This document shows, piece after piece, positions 22,090-33,032 of a stretch of 64,000 nt of DNA. Made by a program: the position numbers and the translations under genes. Where the stretch lies: the NCBI GenBank assembly GCA_936432065.2, contig OW386285.2:365553249-365617248 (forward strand), in the 5' to 3' direction. Position 1 is the first letter of the stretch, and every line of letters starts with the position of its first letter. The notes under the pieces are model-generated. The model did no database searches, was not told where the DNA came from, and was given only the letters and a program-made list of their open reading frames with translations. This DNA is from Rutpela maculata. Taxonomy: Eukaryota > Arthropoda > Insecta > Coleoptera > Cerambycidae.

Positions 22090-23160
22090 ATCTCATAATA
22101 GTCATAATGCATGTCATTGTTTTACTCGTGCTGTTTTTGCGAGTAGTTTTATAATGTCTCTTTCAACTCTTCTCAGGCTCCGTGTGTCATCGTTGGTAGT
22201 ATGATGGCTATGTATATTCTCTTAATCAGGGTCCTTGGTTATTTGATTTTCTCGAATAATGAAACATGAAAGATGAAAGGTGGAATTCTGTACTCTGTAT
22301 TCCAGTTTAATTTTTTCCTCTACAATTTCTCTCCCTTTTAGGCGGTTCGTTCTATATGTTCCTAGGTATTTCGATTATTTGTCATTAGGGAGTAGCGGCC
22401 TATTTTGTATTCTTCTTCATTGACCGGATTCTCTTTTGTTAACGAGTCTCACATTATTAGACTCTTCTGAAGTTTATTTTCATTCCAGATATATCCAGAT
22501 CGGTTTCATGTGTTCTGGAAAGTTCAGAATATCTTGTCTTCTTCCGTGATGATTATGAGAACATCGGCGTATACTAGTACCACGGCCGACCTAGAGTCGG
22601 CCGTGCTAGTACGATCGGGGATCTCAATGCTTCTGTGTTTCTGTTTAAATTTGGTGTTTCCTTTATTACGCTTTGCATCACTTGATTTAGGACCCTGGTG
22701 GGCTTTCGTGAAGACAGGCTTTTATTATCCTGCGTATTACTTAGTGCGGTGGTACTTCTTTGCCGCGTAGGGTGTTGACTATGGTCTTGTGACTGATACT
22801 TTGAAATGTCTTCTGGAGATCTATTGTAACTGGTGTAGTTTTGTCCTTTTTCTGTATTTTTTTTTCAGGATTTCTCTAGTGGTATACATATAGTCGATCG
22901 TTTGATCTGCTTTTGGCGAATGCTGTCTGGTGGTCTTACGATATGTTTCTGTAGTTCTTAAAGCAGGAATTTTGTGTAGTACTTGTATCTTTACACTTAT
23001 GTGTGTTATTCTTCTGCGATAATAATCTATAGCCTGTGGTGAGTTGATATTGAGGAGGGGTATTTGTATGATCATGTTCCATTCCGTAGAGATGTGATTT
23101 CCAGCCATGCTCTAATTACAATGTCTGAAGGTTCGATTTAGTCGACTTCCTGTTGGAAAC
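22090..23160 (-). pseudogene. LINE RT fragment, same family as 14440-16527
   Basis: The minus strand starts near 23110 with MAGNHISTEWNMIIQIPLLN and YRRRITHI. It goes on through DHQTAFAKSRSNDRLYVY-type sequence, LQKTFQSISHKTIVNTLRGKEVP and a decayed active-site box near 22560. It then reaches the SLRRVERDIIKLLAKTARVKQ segment near 22160. Several frameshifts and an internal deletion (about 22690) have inactivated it. A 25-bp palindrome with flanking 7-bp repeats (22574-22612) sits just beside the YADD-equivalent codons. The endonuclease part and 3' tail are missing. Confidence 0.75.
22574..22612. repeat. 25-bp palindromic insertion with 7-bp direct repeats
   Basis: CTAGTAC is duplicated (22574-22580 and 22606-22612) around CACGGCCGAC-CTAGA-GTCGGCCGTG. 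The + strand LINE relative (15340-15352) has a single uninterrupted ctagcatacgcc/gtacta region at this site. Confidence 0.85.
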
Positions 23161-25704
23161 TATTTTTTCGAAAAATACCGTTTATTTTTTCTTCTTATAG
23201 TTTATCTCTGCCTCTTTTTTTCAACGCTTTTACTTTTCATCATGTTATAATATTAACTAAGGTATTTTTCAAACACATAATTTTTAAATATGTGGACGAT
23301 ACCTATTGCAGTTTCTTTTAAAACCACTGCATTTTAAAGTTAATTTAAATTGCAATGCTTTTGCAATACTTTTTTTATAGCAACTAAATATTTTTTTCCT
23401 AATTCTGTACAATAATTATTCCATTTGTCATTCTCTGTGTTAGCCAATTACTAAAGTTCCTGCTATACGTAACCGATATCTTTCAGAGGAGTTACACTCT
23501 ATAAAGCTAATTCGTTTTTCCGGTTAATTTGCAGGATATTTCTATACTATGAATAACATTGTATCTATTAATGTTCTACCTATCGAGCACTGTCTAATTT
23601 AAATGCATTGTAAACTGTTAAGTTGATTAGAAAGTGTTCTGCTTAATAGTTTTTCCGATATTAACAAGGTGTCTGTTTATTTTTAGTTGTATTGTGGGCG
23701 GCACGAGATAGATATAGTAAAATATAACATTAGTACAGTCACTTGGTATCAAAAAGTACCCAAACTTCGAACTAATTCTATAGCGGCTTGAAATTGTTTT
23801 AATTTTGCAAATTCTTAAACGGTAGGGTATCAATATCAAATATTAAAAGGCAATAGATGTGCTTTTACCTTTAAGAGGGTGAAAATCACAAGTCAAAAAA
23901 TCAATATTTAACGAAGTACTGAGAATAAATTAATGAAACTTATATTATTTATGTTTTTGGGGTCACTGATCACGAATGTGAAGTCAGAAATTAAAAATTT
24001 TATGTTGCTCGCTCAATATATCCGATATAAATGGGGTAAAATGGACGAATTAATTATTTTTTGTTTATTTTGAGAAATTAAGACTTTCTTAGTAGATTGT
24101 TAATTTTGAGACATAAAACTCATTCCCTAATAAGAAAACTAATTACTCTTACCCCTAGGAGGGTGAAAACCACCTTTAAAGTTAAAAAATGAGTATAAAT
24201 GAAGTACTGGGAAATTATTAAAGAAACTAATATTATGTATGATTTTGGGTTTGCTGATTACGAATTTGGATCGGGTTTTTGTGTTAATAAGTCCGGTGAC
24301 TTTAGATTCAAAAATAACGATTTCTCGGAAAGTTTTGGGACAAGCCAAAAATTAGTCTACCCTCTACAGAATTTCCTCAGGAATCCGAAAAAAATAGTGT
24401 TGACCACTCAAAATGGCGGCTTTAATGGTTATTTAACTTTTTGTAAACAAAATGAATTTTGAAACTTACTTGTTTGCTTATATCTTCGCTTCTAAAGGCC
24501 GTAGAAAAACGTTCGACCCGTCAGTTTCTTCGTCATGGGTTCCCCTATAAGGTAGCTATATGCAAAGAACGAATTTTTGATTGTTAATAACATTTTATGA
24601 CAAGAAACTGAAAAAATTGAATTTCTCGATCGTCGAACTTTGAAGTACTGTAGACACAAATATAAAATCTGCATGTTAACGATATTATGAGAAATAGTAC
24701 ATATTTTTACCCTTAATGAAATGCACTTTGTCCCATTGCAAAGTATTAATTATTTTTTTGCAATTAATTTATAAAAAAAAAAATCAAACTGTTGTACTAA
24801 AAGATCATATTAATATATTACAGTTTCGGTAAAAACATTGTATTTGACGTACATTTATATAATCAAAAAGAATATTGCAAAAAAATTTTAATTTGCAACT
24901 TTTTTACGCAAAAAATTAATTTTGCAACTTAAACAAATGTAAATATCTCAGTGGATTTTGCATAAAATTTATTGGAACTAATAATTAACAATAATTCATA
25001 ATTTACAGTTTTATTAACTATATAGAGATTTAACCTGAATTTAATATAATTATTCATCTTCATCAATGTTTGAGTCATTTTCATGTTTATACATATTTGC
25101 ATAAGTATATACGTGCATGCGATGTCCAAAGACTTAAGAAACGTGCGTGAATATCAAAAAAATATAAAAATTATTTATTCCTTTCTAATTGAAAGTATTG
25201 TGAGATTTTACCGCCAAACGAGCAATATCTTAATTTGCAAAACGAGGCGCGCTCCTTATTTCGGTCATACCTATTTTGTAATTAACGCTAAAAATCATTA
25301 AAAGAAGCATTTTAAAGATCTCTTGATCCTCTTTAAGGTCAGGTAGGGCTTAAAACAGTATAAAGGTTGTCAGTTTTTCTATATTCATCTTAAATGCCTC
25401 AATTAAAAAAAAATCGTTAAGAGTTAACTTCAAACACTTCTATCTCCTAAGCTATTGTCTTTATTAAAAAAAAAAGTAACATTTTCCTTAGTTTATTGCC
25501 ATAATTTTTTATTTCGAGTAACATTCAGGTAATATAGTTATTTAACCTTAAAGCCAAGAAAATTATTTTTTTCAAAAATTCTCGAAATTTTTTAGAAAAT
25601 GCATCCATCACGGTTAAGAAAAAATTGAGCGTGTACATAATATGTGTAGGACTAACAAAAAACACGATTGGGAATTTTTTTTTCAATTTGGAATTTACTG
25701 GAAC
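23161..25704. other. AT-rich; one imperfect tandem duplication
   Basis: About 23870-24000 and 24145-24275 are related ('gagggtgaaaa.cac', 'gaagtactg.gaaa.tta', then 'tttgg.gt'). This is an imperfect duplication with a period of about 275 bp. ORFs over 24139-24674 are short, on both strands, and unrecognised. Nothing else is supported. Confidence 0.4.
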
Positions 25705-26414
25705 CTCCGATTAAAGAACTTATATCTAGATACATAATGGCTACCTTTTCTTCATATACCTTATTTGCTCCTAACATAGTCACATTATATGTCCATTAAA
25801 ATGGATAGATGAACATCACATCCCATAGGCAACAGAGGCGGGTATGTGTAGAAGGGAAAATGTAAAATATTGTACCTATTTTATGTGATAATTATTGGTT
25901 AGCTTCTAGGAATATTAACGCAGATTGAAAAAATACAATAGGTAAAGATGTTTTATTCAAGGGAAATATGCATTGGAAGGATATTATTTATAATATTATT
26001 ATTAAAACTATAAACTGGACTTCATCATGTTACGACTATGACCTACTTACTTATGAAATCATCGATTTCTGCAAATGGCACCTCACTGTTGCATGTTGCA
26101 CTAAATTGTCACTAAACTGTCTAAATATGAATAGAGAATATTATTAAGGTATTAGGCAAATCACAACTTAAAATAAAAAGACTTCTTCACCACATTTTGA
26201 TCGAAAAACACTTATTAACATTAATGACTGATACTGTTAAAACTGTCAAATTGAGATTATGATAATCGAACTGAAGCCGACCGTGTACGAGCGGCCGCGA
26301 ATACGCCGATGGGCCAATCAGCAACTTATGGGAAGAAGTGCCTTAGAATGGGAGTCTTTCGGGATCATAAAATTCATGCCATTATGTATCTAGATATAAG
26401 TTCTTTAATCGGAG
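25705..26414. mobile_element. terminal-repeat DNA element, copy 1 (710 bp, 8-bp duplication)
   Basis: Perfect inverted ends beginning CTCCGATTAAAGAACTTATA and continuing for 33 bp (to ...gatacataa). They are flanked by the direct repeat ACTGGAAC (25697-25704 and 26415-26422). Internal sequence (cacattatatgtccattaaa..., and cttcttcaccacattttgatcg near 26180) matches copy 2 at 48089-49145. The 8-bp duplication suggests hAT or P superfamily, but the TIR start CTCC is not diagnostic. It has no transposase and is non-autonomous. Confidence 0.9.
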
Positions 26415-26730
26415 ACTGGAACCAAAAAACGGGCTCTTTTTTGTGTAAAAAATTAAAATTTTGACTTTATTTTCCTTGTATCATTTTTGATTTTGCATAT
26501 ATCAAAATTTGCCTAAAGAAAATTTTAAGCTGCTGTAATAAACTTTAATTTGGTTATGCAATAGTACGGCACCCCTATCATAACGGCGAGCTCTATCGCA
26601 GGTAAACTATATAGAGTATGAAATTCTAAGATAATTTTTCATATGAGAAAAGTTCGAAAAACGATACGGTCGGCTAGCAAACGACTTTCCGTCAGTCGAA
26701 AAAAATGTCGTAATTTTTATACCGCGACGA

Positions 26731-26793
26731 GGCAGTTCTCGATTAATTCTCGTTAAAAATGATGAACAAGACGTGAATTAATCGAGAACTGCC
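26731..26793. repeat. hairpin with 19-bp stem
   Basis: ggcagttctcgattaattc and gaattaatcgagaactgcc are separated by 25 bases. Confidence 0.8.
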
Positions 26794-26887
26794 ATCATTG
26801 GACTAAGTTCCAATAATATCAATCAAAGTTGTATCATATTGAAGCTAAAATTATCAAAGCAGCGAGGCTAAAACTTTTTTTATTCCA

Positions 26888-28945
26888 ATGGATTTGACTT
26901 TAGAACAAACTATAAACGCCGATGCTGCAAGGAAACTAACAGGGATTCTGTATTTGACGAACTCTATCGGTGCACGACAACGCTGGGCAATGGGTCATGC
27001 GCTTAGATCCGCTGTGATTTCGCATGTACTAGAGGAAGCCGGACTACAAAAAGGATGTGAAGTCACTGCTGAATTGCCATGAGCAGATACAACGGTTCAC
27101 AGATACGATAAAGTGTAGCATTAATCCGTTTGATGACGAACTAGACCCACACAAGCTGTTTAATATCGCAACAGGAGAATCTGCCACAGAAGGAATTGAA
27201 AAGTTCTTGTTGGGGATAGAGAATGAAGGGCGAATGCTCCGCAACAAGTTAATATCTGAATGTCAAGCTAATGGCAATCGATTTGAGCAAACCATCAAAT
27301 AAAACCATATAATGAATTTTGCGAAAATAGTTACGAAAAAGAAAGCGATTATTATCAACGGGAGAGTTCAGGAAATCAGATTACAACGGGACATTTTCGG
27401 AACATTGCTCAGTCTTTCTCTGAATGCCCAGATTAACCTGCAGTTTGCTCTTACTTTCCCAATATCCCCCGTTGCACCTTCTTTTCGTCACCCCAGCGGA
27501 GCACATCACAAGACCGAGAAGGCGACTCTGCTTCGGCTGTTGGAAAAGAGAGTTGTTTCTGAAGGCCCAGATTATCCGGGCATTATAATCATTGATGGGT
27601 TTTTCTTGCTGTATTCGTTGAAAGACGCTGGTAGCACATACGGCGATATTTCAAGAGGGATACTTCGCCTCTTAGATAGTTATGAAGCACAAGAAATTCA
27701 TCTAGTATTTGACCATTATTTCAAACCGTCGATCAAAGAGTAGAACATGAGATACGTGGTATGTCAGAGGGGGCAGCTTTTCACATTACACAACCTAATC
27801 AACGCGTCAGTCATTTCCACAAAGAGCTGAAATATATAAACTTCAAAATTTCTTTCGTCGACTTCCTTATTAATCAATGGCGACACGAGGACCCTAGTCT
27901 AATAGGTGGAAAAACTATTTATTTAAATCACGACACCTGTTACAAATTTTCTGTTGCTGACAGCCAAATTGTTAGAACGATTGAAGAGGCTCTAGATTGT
28001 GCACAACATGAGGAGGTAGATACGAAGATGATTTTCCATGCCTGTCAAACTGCAGAAAGATCAAATATTTCCGTATGATGTAATGACACAGATGTTATTA
28101 CAGTATTATTGTTGAGCAACATGTAGTTTTTGCAGAATAACAATTCCCATGTATGGCTAGACGTTGGTGTCGGAAAATACAGAAGATGGATAGATATAAC
28201 AGCTTTATATAAAACTATGACTCCTCTCTTAGCTCGCTCTCTAGCAGCGTTTCATGCGTTCACAGGCTGTAATCAGAATCCAGCTTTTCATCGAAAAGGC
28301 AATGTCCGACCATTCAAAATCTTGAAGAAATCAGAAGTATTTCAAAAAGCCTTTGCTGTTCTCGGAGAAAGCTCAAACGAAGAAGTTTTTCCAGTACTCG
28401 GAAATTATGTATGCCATCTTTATAAAGAACCAAAGATCAGTGATGTTAATGAAGCGAATATGCGAATATTCCAGCGTACATACGACAGCCAAGATATGAA
28501 TGGCCGCCTCCACGTCGACATGACTAGTTATGACGCATGTTCATTGCCACCTTGTAAATAAGAGCTCCGACAGCATCTATTGCGCACTAGATACATTGCT
28601 CAGATATGGGCAGGAGCTCATCTACGTCAACCGAGCAACCTCACACCGACAAATGCTGACTGGACCGAGGAAGATTGGCATTCAAATGGCTCAAAGGGTG
28701 ACCAACTTCCCTTCTGCGCTGATCTAATAATAGATGACTCTATCCCAAGTCTTTTTTCAGGTAAGCGTCGTTCAATTATATGCTCTCTATCGCTTGACGC
28801 CATGTCATGGTTGATTTTCTTATTTATTTTAGACCAAGGTGAAAAAGAAGAAGAAGGAGAACAAGGAGAAGAGGAACAAGAAGAAGACGTGGACTACGAA
28901 GGACGTGGAGACGAATCAGACAATGAGAGAAAGCTCATCAGATGA
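26888..28945 (+). pseudogene. broken gene of a multi-copy PIN/FEN-like family
   Basis: Six consecutive + strand frames make one colinear protein with frameshifts and stops between them. 26888-27082 has LTLEQTINADAARKLTGI and GARQRWAMGH. 27057-27302 has NPFDDELDPHKLFNIATG. 27312-27743 has a hydrophobic strand ending in Asp (IIIIDGFFLLYSL) and IHLVFDHYFKPSIKE. 27761-28078 has HEEVDTKMIFHA. 28080-28561 has NDTDVITVLL, WLDVGVGKYRRWIDI, AFHAFTGCNQNPAFHRKG and LPPCK. 28580-28945 has HLLRTRYIAQIWAG, then an acidic tail. I recall this layout from uncharacterised invertebrate proteins, and the Asp motifs suggest a PIN/FEN-like fold (inference). EVDTK stands where relatives have EADTR. At least five disruptions mean it is not functional. 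A related copy is in 49863-51375. Confidence 0.65.
28761..28832 (+). other. candidate 72-bp intron in the broken gene
   Basis: gtaagc at 28761 and ttatttattttag ending at 28832 are good splice signals. Removing the segment joins SIPSLFS to DQGEKEEEGEQ. It leaves the acidic C-terminus in frame and deletes a hydrophobic 24-codon stretch that is out of character. Confidence 0.5.
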
Positions 28946-29344
28946 CGATGTATTTAATGTTTAAAACTACAATAATAAACCTGACAATTTTAATCATTCT
29001 TTTATCATTACTGTATGTTTGGAACCTTGAAATTCAGTTCCAATTCCATTTAAATAAATTCTTTGAGAGATTGTGCCTACAAACAGCCTTAATTTGCTTT
29101 TTTTTTGTCGCGGAGGAAATCATTTTTCTCAAATGTGAACTGGGAAAAATATCAGTTCTTATTTTTTTCGTCTTCTTTACACGTTCAAAGCCCGATTTGA
29201 ACCCTTTAGGACAGGTAAAATGTTCCGTTACCCTGAACTTTTCTTCTCAGCTTTCCCAGAACTGATGAGAAACGCTGGTTGATCTTCGCTAAGGTAACTC
29301 GAAAATCTTGGTAACGGGCTCCGTACTACAACTTAAGGCATTGA
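28946..29344. other. non-coding, nothing recognised
   Basis: An open 107-codon frame (28942-29265) is mostly hydrophobic AT-rich translation without a known motif. Confidence 0.3.
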
Positions 29345-29945
29345 TTACATAATGCATTACATAAAAATTGCGTCTAATTCTATTATGGCAGTCTGCACTG
29401 CCCACAGAATACTTAAAAAAGCAAAGTACCATCCTTATACGGTATGCCTCGTTCATGAACTGTCTGAAGATGATTTTGAACACTCAAAAATTGAATGTGT
29501 AGTGTGGGATAGTTCGTGGAAGAATTCTGAGTTCTTAATTTCTTTGACGAGATCCTAACCGGTGTGAGGTATTTCCAACTTCTTCAAGACACTCGCATCC
29601 CCCACTTGTAACTTTATATTCAGATCCAGAACAACCCGGTCTTCCGAGAAACGACTTATTTTAGCAGTACGGAACACCTCCATTACACAACCTCTTGTTC
29701 AAATCGTTAGATGGAAGAAGGGAAGCAATCGAGTGGCCAGCCAAGTGACCAGATCTGACGCCCTCTGATTACTTTCTACAGGGATACTTGAAAGCAAAGT
29801 ATACGTGAATCGCTCAGTGAATGTGGAAGATTCGTCAAGAAATTCGCTGCATATCACCGGATATTATCGACCACGTTCAAAAAGGCTCGGAATGGAGCGC
29901 AATTTGTACATTTAGCTGAGTTGTTTTTGATATTTCTTCATTTCT
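29345..29945 (+). pseudogene. DDE transposase remnant (mariner-like superfamily)
   Basis: 29352-29558 encodes ILKKAKYHPYTVCLVHELSEDDF, a linker segment typical of a common insect mariner/IS630-type transposase. After frameshifts, 29705-29910 shows EAIEWPAK and PDLTPSDYFLQGYLKAK (the region with the third catalytic residue, 'SPDLTP.D'), then a C-terminal helix ending at SEWSAICTF. The middle of the catalytic core is lost. Terminal repeats were not found. Confidence 0.65.
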
Positions 29946-30939
29946 AGTAACGTTAGAATTTATCCCCTACTTTGTGAAAGGACTGTATGCCTGGGGCTAC
30001 TTAAATTTACGAATTATTGTATTATTTTTCGTTGAACAACCTAGGAAATGGCTCTTATTTATGTGAAATAATACATCCATTATTTATGTCTGTTACTAAC
30101 GGAATTAAGCAGCCTGAAGACCAGGAAGACCAGAATATATAAGAAATAAGGCCTAATATGAAAAAGAATACATGTCTGGATTTTGATAAATTTCTATTGT
30201 CGAGCGCAGAGAAGTGAATATCATCCGTTTTTAGGAGAGAGATTTATTAGGAATGAGTTTTCAATAGAACCTTGCAGTGTCGCCCCCATTCATAAAACTA
30301 ACTCAGCTGGAAAAAGTGATAACGTCTAAGCGCGGCTCAAATTAGAATCGCATTTGATTGATTCTTTTGAAGCTCTTATGAAACTCTTCCAAGACTCTAA
30401 CAAATTGGATATATTACAGTAGAAAACAGATTATTAAAATTTTGTAGAAGTCGTTTTAATTTGAAGGTGGATTTTCTTGGTAATAAAAGATGATTTTAAT
30501 TATTATAGGAATTGCGTTTTCTTTTTAATTTACAGTTGGATTAAAAAGAGAACTCATTTAACAGTAAAGAAATTACTTTATAAATTTTTAATCAAAATCT
30601 TCTTTGAACCTCGAATGGAGTAATGGGAATTGCATATTCTACAGTTACTTTTTATGAAAATGATAAGGAAAACGTACTTTTAGTAGAGTGCACTTAGACG
30701 AAAAAAGTAAGTTATTAGACCTGAGCGGATTTGCCTAAAAATGTTCTTAACGACTTTCTAGAATCGTCAATGAAGTTTTCCACCACTCTTCTTTGTCGGT
30801 AAATTTTGTTTAGGACTTCGAAAAACCCTTGTTACGAAAATTTATTTTGAACATGTTATAACTAGAAAAATTTGAGTTATTTTAGCCCGAAAATATTCAA
30901 GCGATTCTCGAGGTCACTAATTGCGAATCTGGTGTTTAA
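29946..30939. other. AT-rich stretch, nothing recognised
   Basis: No supported coding or repeat feature. Confidence 0.4.
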
Positions 30940-31430
30940 AAAATTAATAAAGAAAGTGGCCTCTCCAAAATCGATTCTACAAAAAAATATTTTAATTTTA
31001 GTATCAGCGTTTCATAATTAAAAAAAATAATAAAGGATATTTTATTTTTCTTAAGGACTTTCTACTAATAATACCGATTTCAAAAAATTAGGAATTATAG
31101 AATACTATCCCAAGATGCTACAAAAAATAATATGATCATTTTAGCCTCAGAATATCATAATTTTAAAAAATTAATAAGGACATTTTATTTTTTTTTTTAT
31201 GGACCTTGTACTGATATTACCGATTTCAAAAAATTAGGGATTATAGAATACTATCCCAAGACGCTGCAAGAAATTATGACAGTTTTAACAATCAGCGTAT
31301 CATAATTTAAAAAAATAATAAAGAACATTTTATTTGTTTCAAGTATCAAGTACCCATTTGATCGCTTTAGAAAAATTATGTGGTAAAAAACCATCCCAAG
31401 ATTCTACAAAAAAAATTGGTAGTTCCAATT
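30940..31430. repeat. degenerate minisatellite, about 140-150-bp unit
   Basis: 'ttcaaaaaattagg.attatagaatactatcccaag' recurs with spacings of about 148 and 136 bp (31106, 31254, 31390). Each is followed by a 'cataat...taaaaaaataataaaggacattttattt' segment. This makes slightly more than three units, which have drifted considerably. Confidence 0.7.
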
Positions 31431-32460
31431 TATTCCACGTTTATGTTCTGGTAGTATCTTTAATTGGCTAAAATTTTTATTTGAATCAGCTGTGCGCCGT
31501 TCAATAGACAGAAATTATTTTCGAAAATTTTTGATTTTTTTTTACTCGAAAACGGTTTATTAAGGGCTGAAATTTGGAAGAATTGTAAGTGATGATACAG
31601 GTGCCCCAAGAGTACCTCCGCACCCTTTTGTATTAGAGCCGGAAAGCTGGATCAGGTCTCAGTGATTTGAATGGGTTAAATGTCGGTATGGCCCATCTCA
31701 ATTTTTCACATGTTATCACATCTGATGCGTTCTGGGGCAGTTGCCTCTAATCTGTATTCCCTCACCGAGGGATTCGTTTCACAAATCTCTGATCTTGAGA
31801 AATCGAGAAGACACTCGATTATTTCATGGTCATTAAATTGACAATTGGTAACTTAATTTTATTAAAATGCTTTCTTAGAAAATGTACAGCCTTCTGGAGC
31901 ATATTTAAAAACGAGCAAAAAATACAGATTTTTTTTACCACTTTCTAAAACTTACTAGGCGATTTCAGGCAAAAATACAAAAGTTAAAATAACTGTTGAA
32001 CCATCAAAAATCGGGTAACCACACATATAGTTATTTTGATTGGAAATGACCTCACCCCCTTTGTTTTATCCATGACTTGTAGGACACCGTGTACACCACC
32101 ACATGGAATATTTCAAGAACTTTCAATCGTAATTTTTCCTGTGCTTAAAAAAAGTAGTGATTCTAATGTTAGTGCATTAAACTTTTGTTTTTTAAATATC
32201 AACACGTTTTTAACACGATTCTTGATTAGAACTTTCCTTCTACCGTTCTTATTGAGGTCAACAAAAAACTCGGACATCGTGGACATCTGTAAATTTTCGA
32301 ACGCATCTCTTTGATTAGACTATTACTACTGATATTGTTGTCGGATTGAATAGTCAGTTTTAGTTCAACTGATAATCGAGTTTTTAAAACTTTCGAAAAT
32401 AAAAAAGTTCTCCTTGGAATTAAAAACATTTTTACTTAAATGGCGAATTTGTATAAATAT
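31431..32460. other. AT-rich stretch, nothing recognised
   Basis: No supported feature. The 92-codon frame at 32036 lacks motifs. Confidence 0.4.
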
Positions 32461-33018
32461 TGTGGCGTGTTTCCACCCTTAGGAAACTACCCCTTGCAAA
32501 TTCCGTGGGTTCCAAAAATTATAACAAGAGATGTCCACTAACACACTTTATTAAATATTTACTGGATACTTCACAATACTATTATTAATTTAAATACACT
32601 TTACTGACTAAAATCACAATGTTTATTACTTTGTTTATCTTTGAACTCTTAACCTCACTTTCTATACTTTCTGAACTTCTGAACTACTCGCCGACAATGC
32701 GATCGGTCTTTTATACCTAAAAATGACAGATCTCGATTGTTCTGTGATGACGCCACCATTCTCTCGATAATTCCAGATGTCACTTTGGAATCTTCTGGTA
32801 GGTTCTTTTTCGAGTAGGTGCAAATACACTACATTCATTCAGACATTCGATCTGTTGAAGTCTGCCTACTTTTTAGTAACATAACCTTAAATTTTAAGGG
32901 GTGCAACATATTACAATATGTAATTCACCTTAATCATCAAATATTGCTGTCCTGTATTGTTTAAGATTTATCAGAAACATAATAGGGAGATAATACGGTT
33001 TTAGTTTTACATATTACA
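32461..33018 (-). repeat. 3' LTR of outer element
   Basis: On the minus strand it runs TGTAATATG... to ...CACGCCACA, so it has TG..CA ends. It matches 46115-46662 almost base for base. The polypurine tract adjoins its 5' edge. Confidence 0.8.
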
Positions 33019-33020
33019 TA

Positions 33021-33032
33021 TGCCCCCTCCTT
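33021..33032 (-). promoter_or_regulatory. polypurine tract of outer element
   Basis: Minus strand AAGGAGGGGGCA, immediately before the 3' LTR. It overlaps the stop codon of the ORF (33031-33033). Confidence 0.7.
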
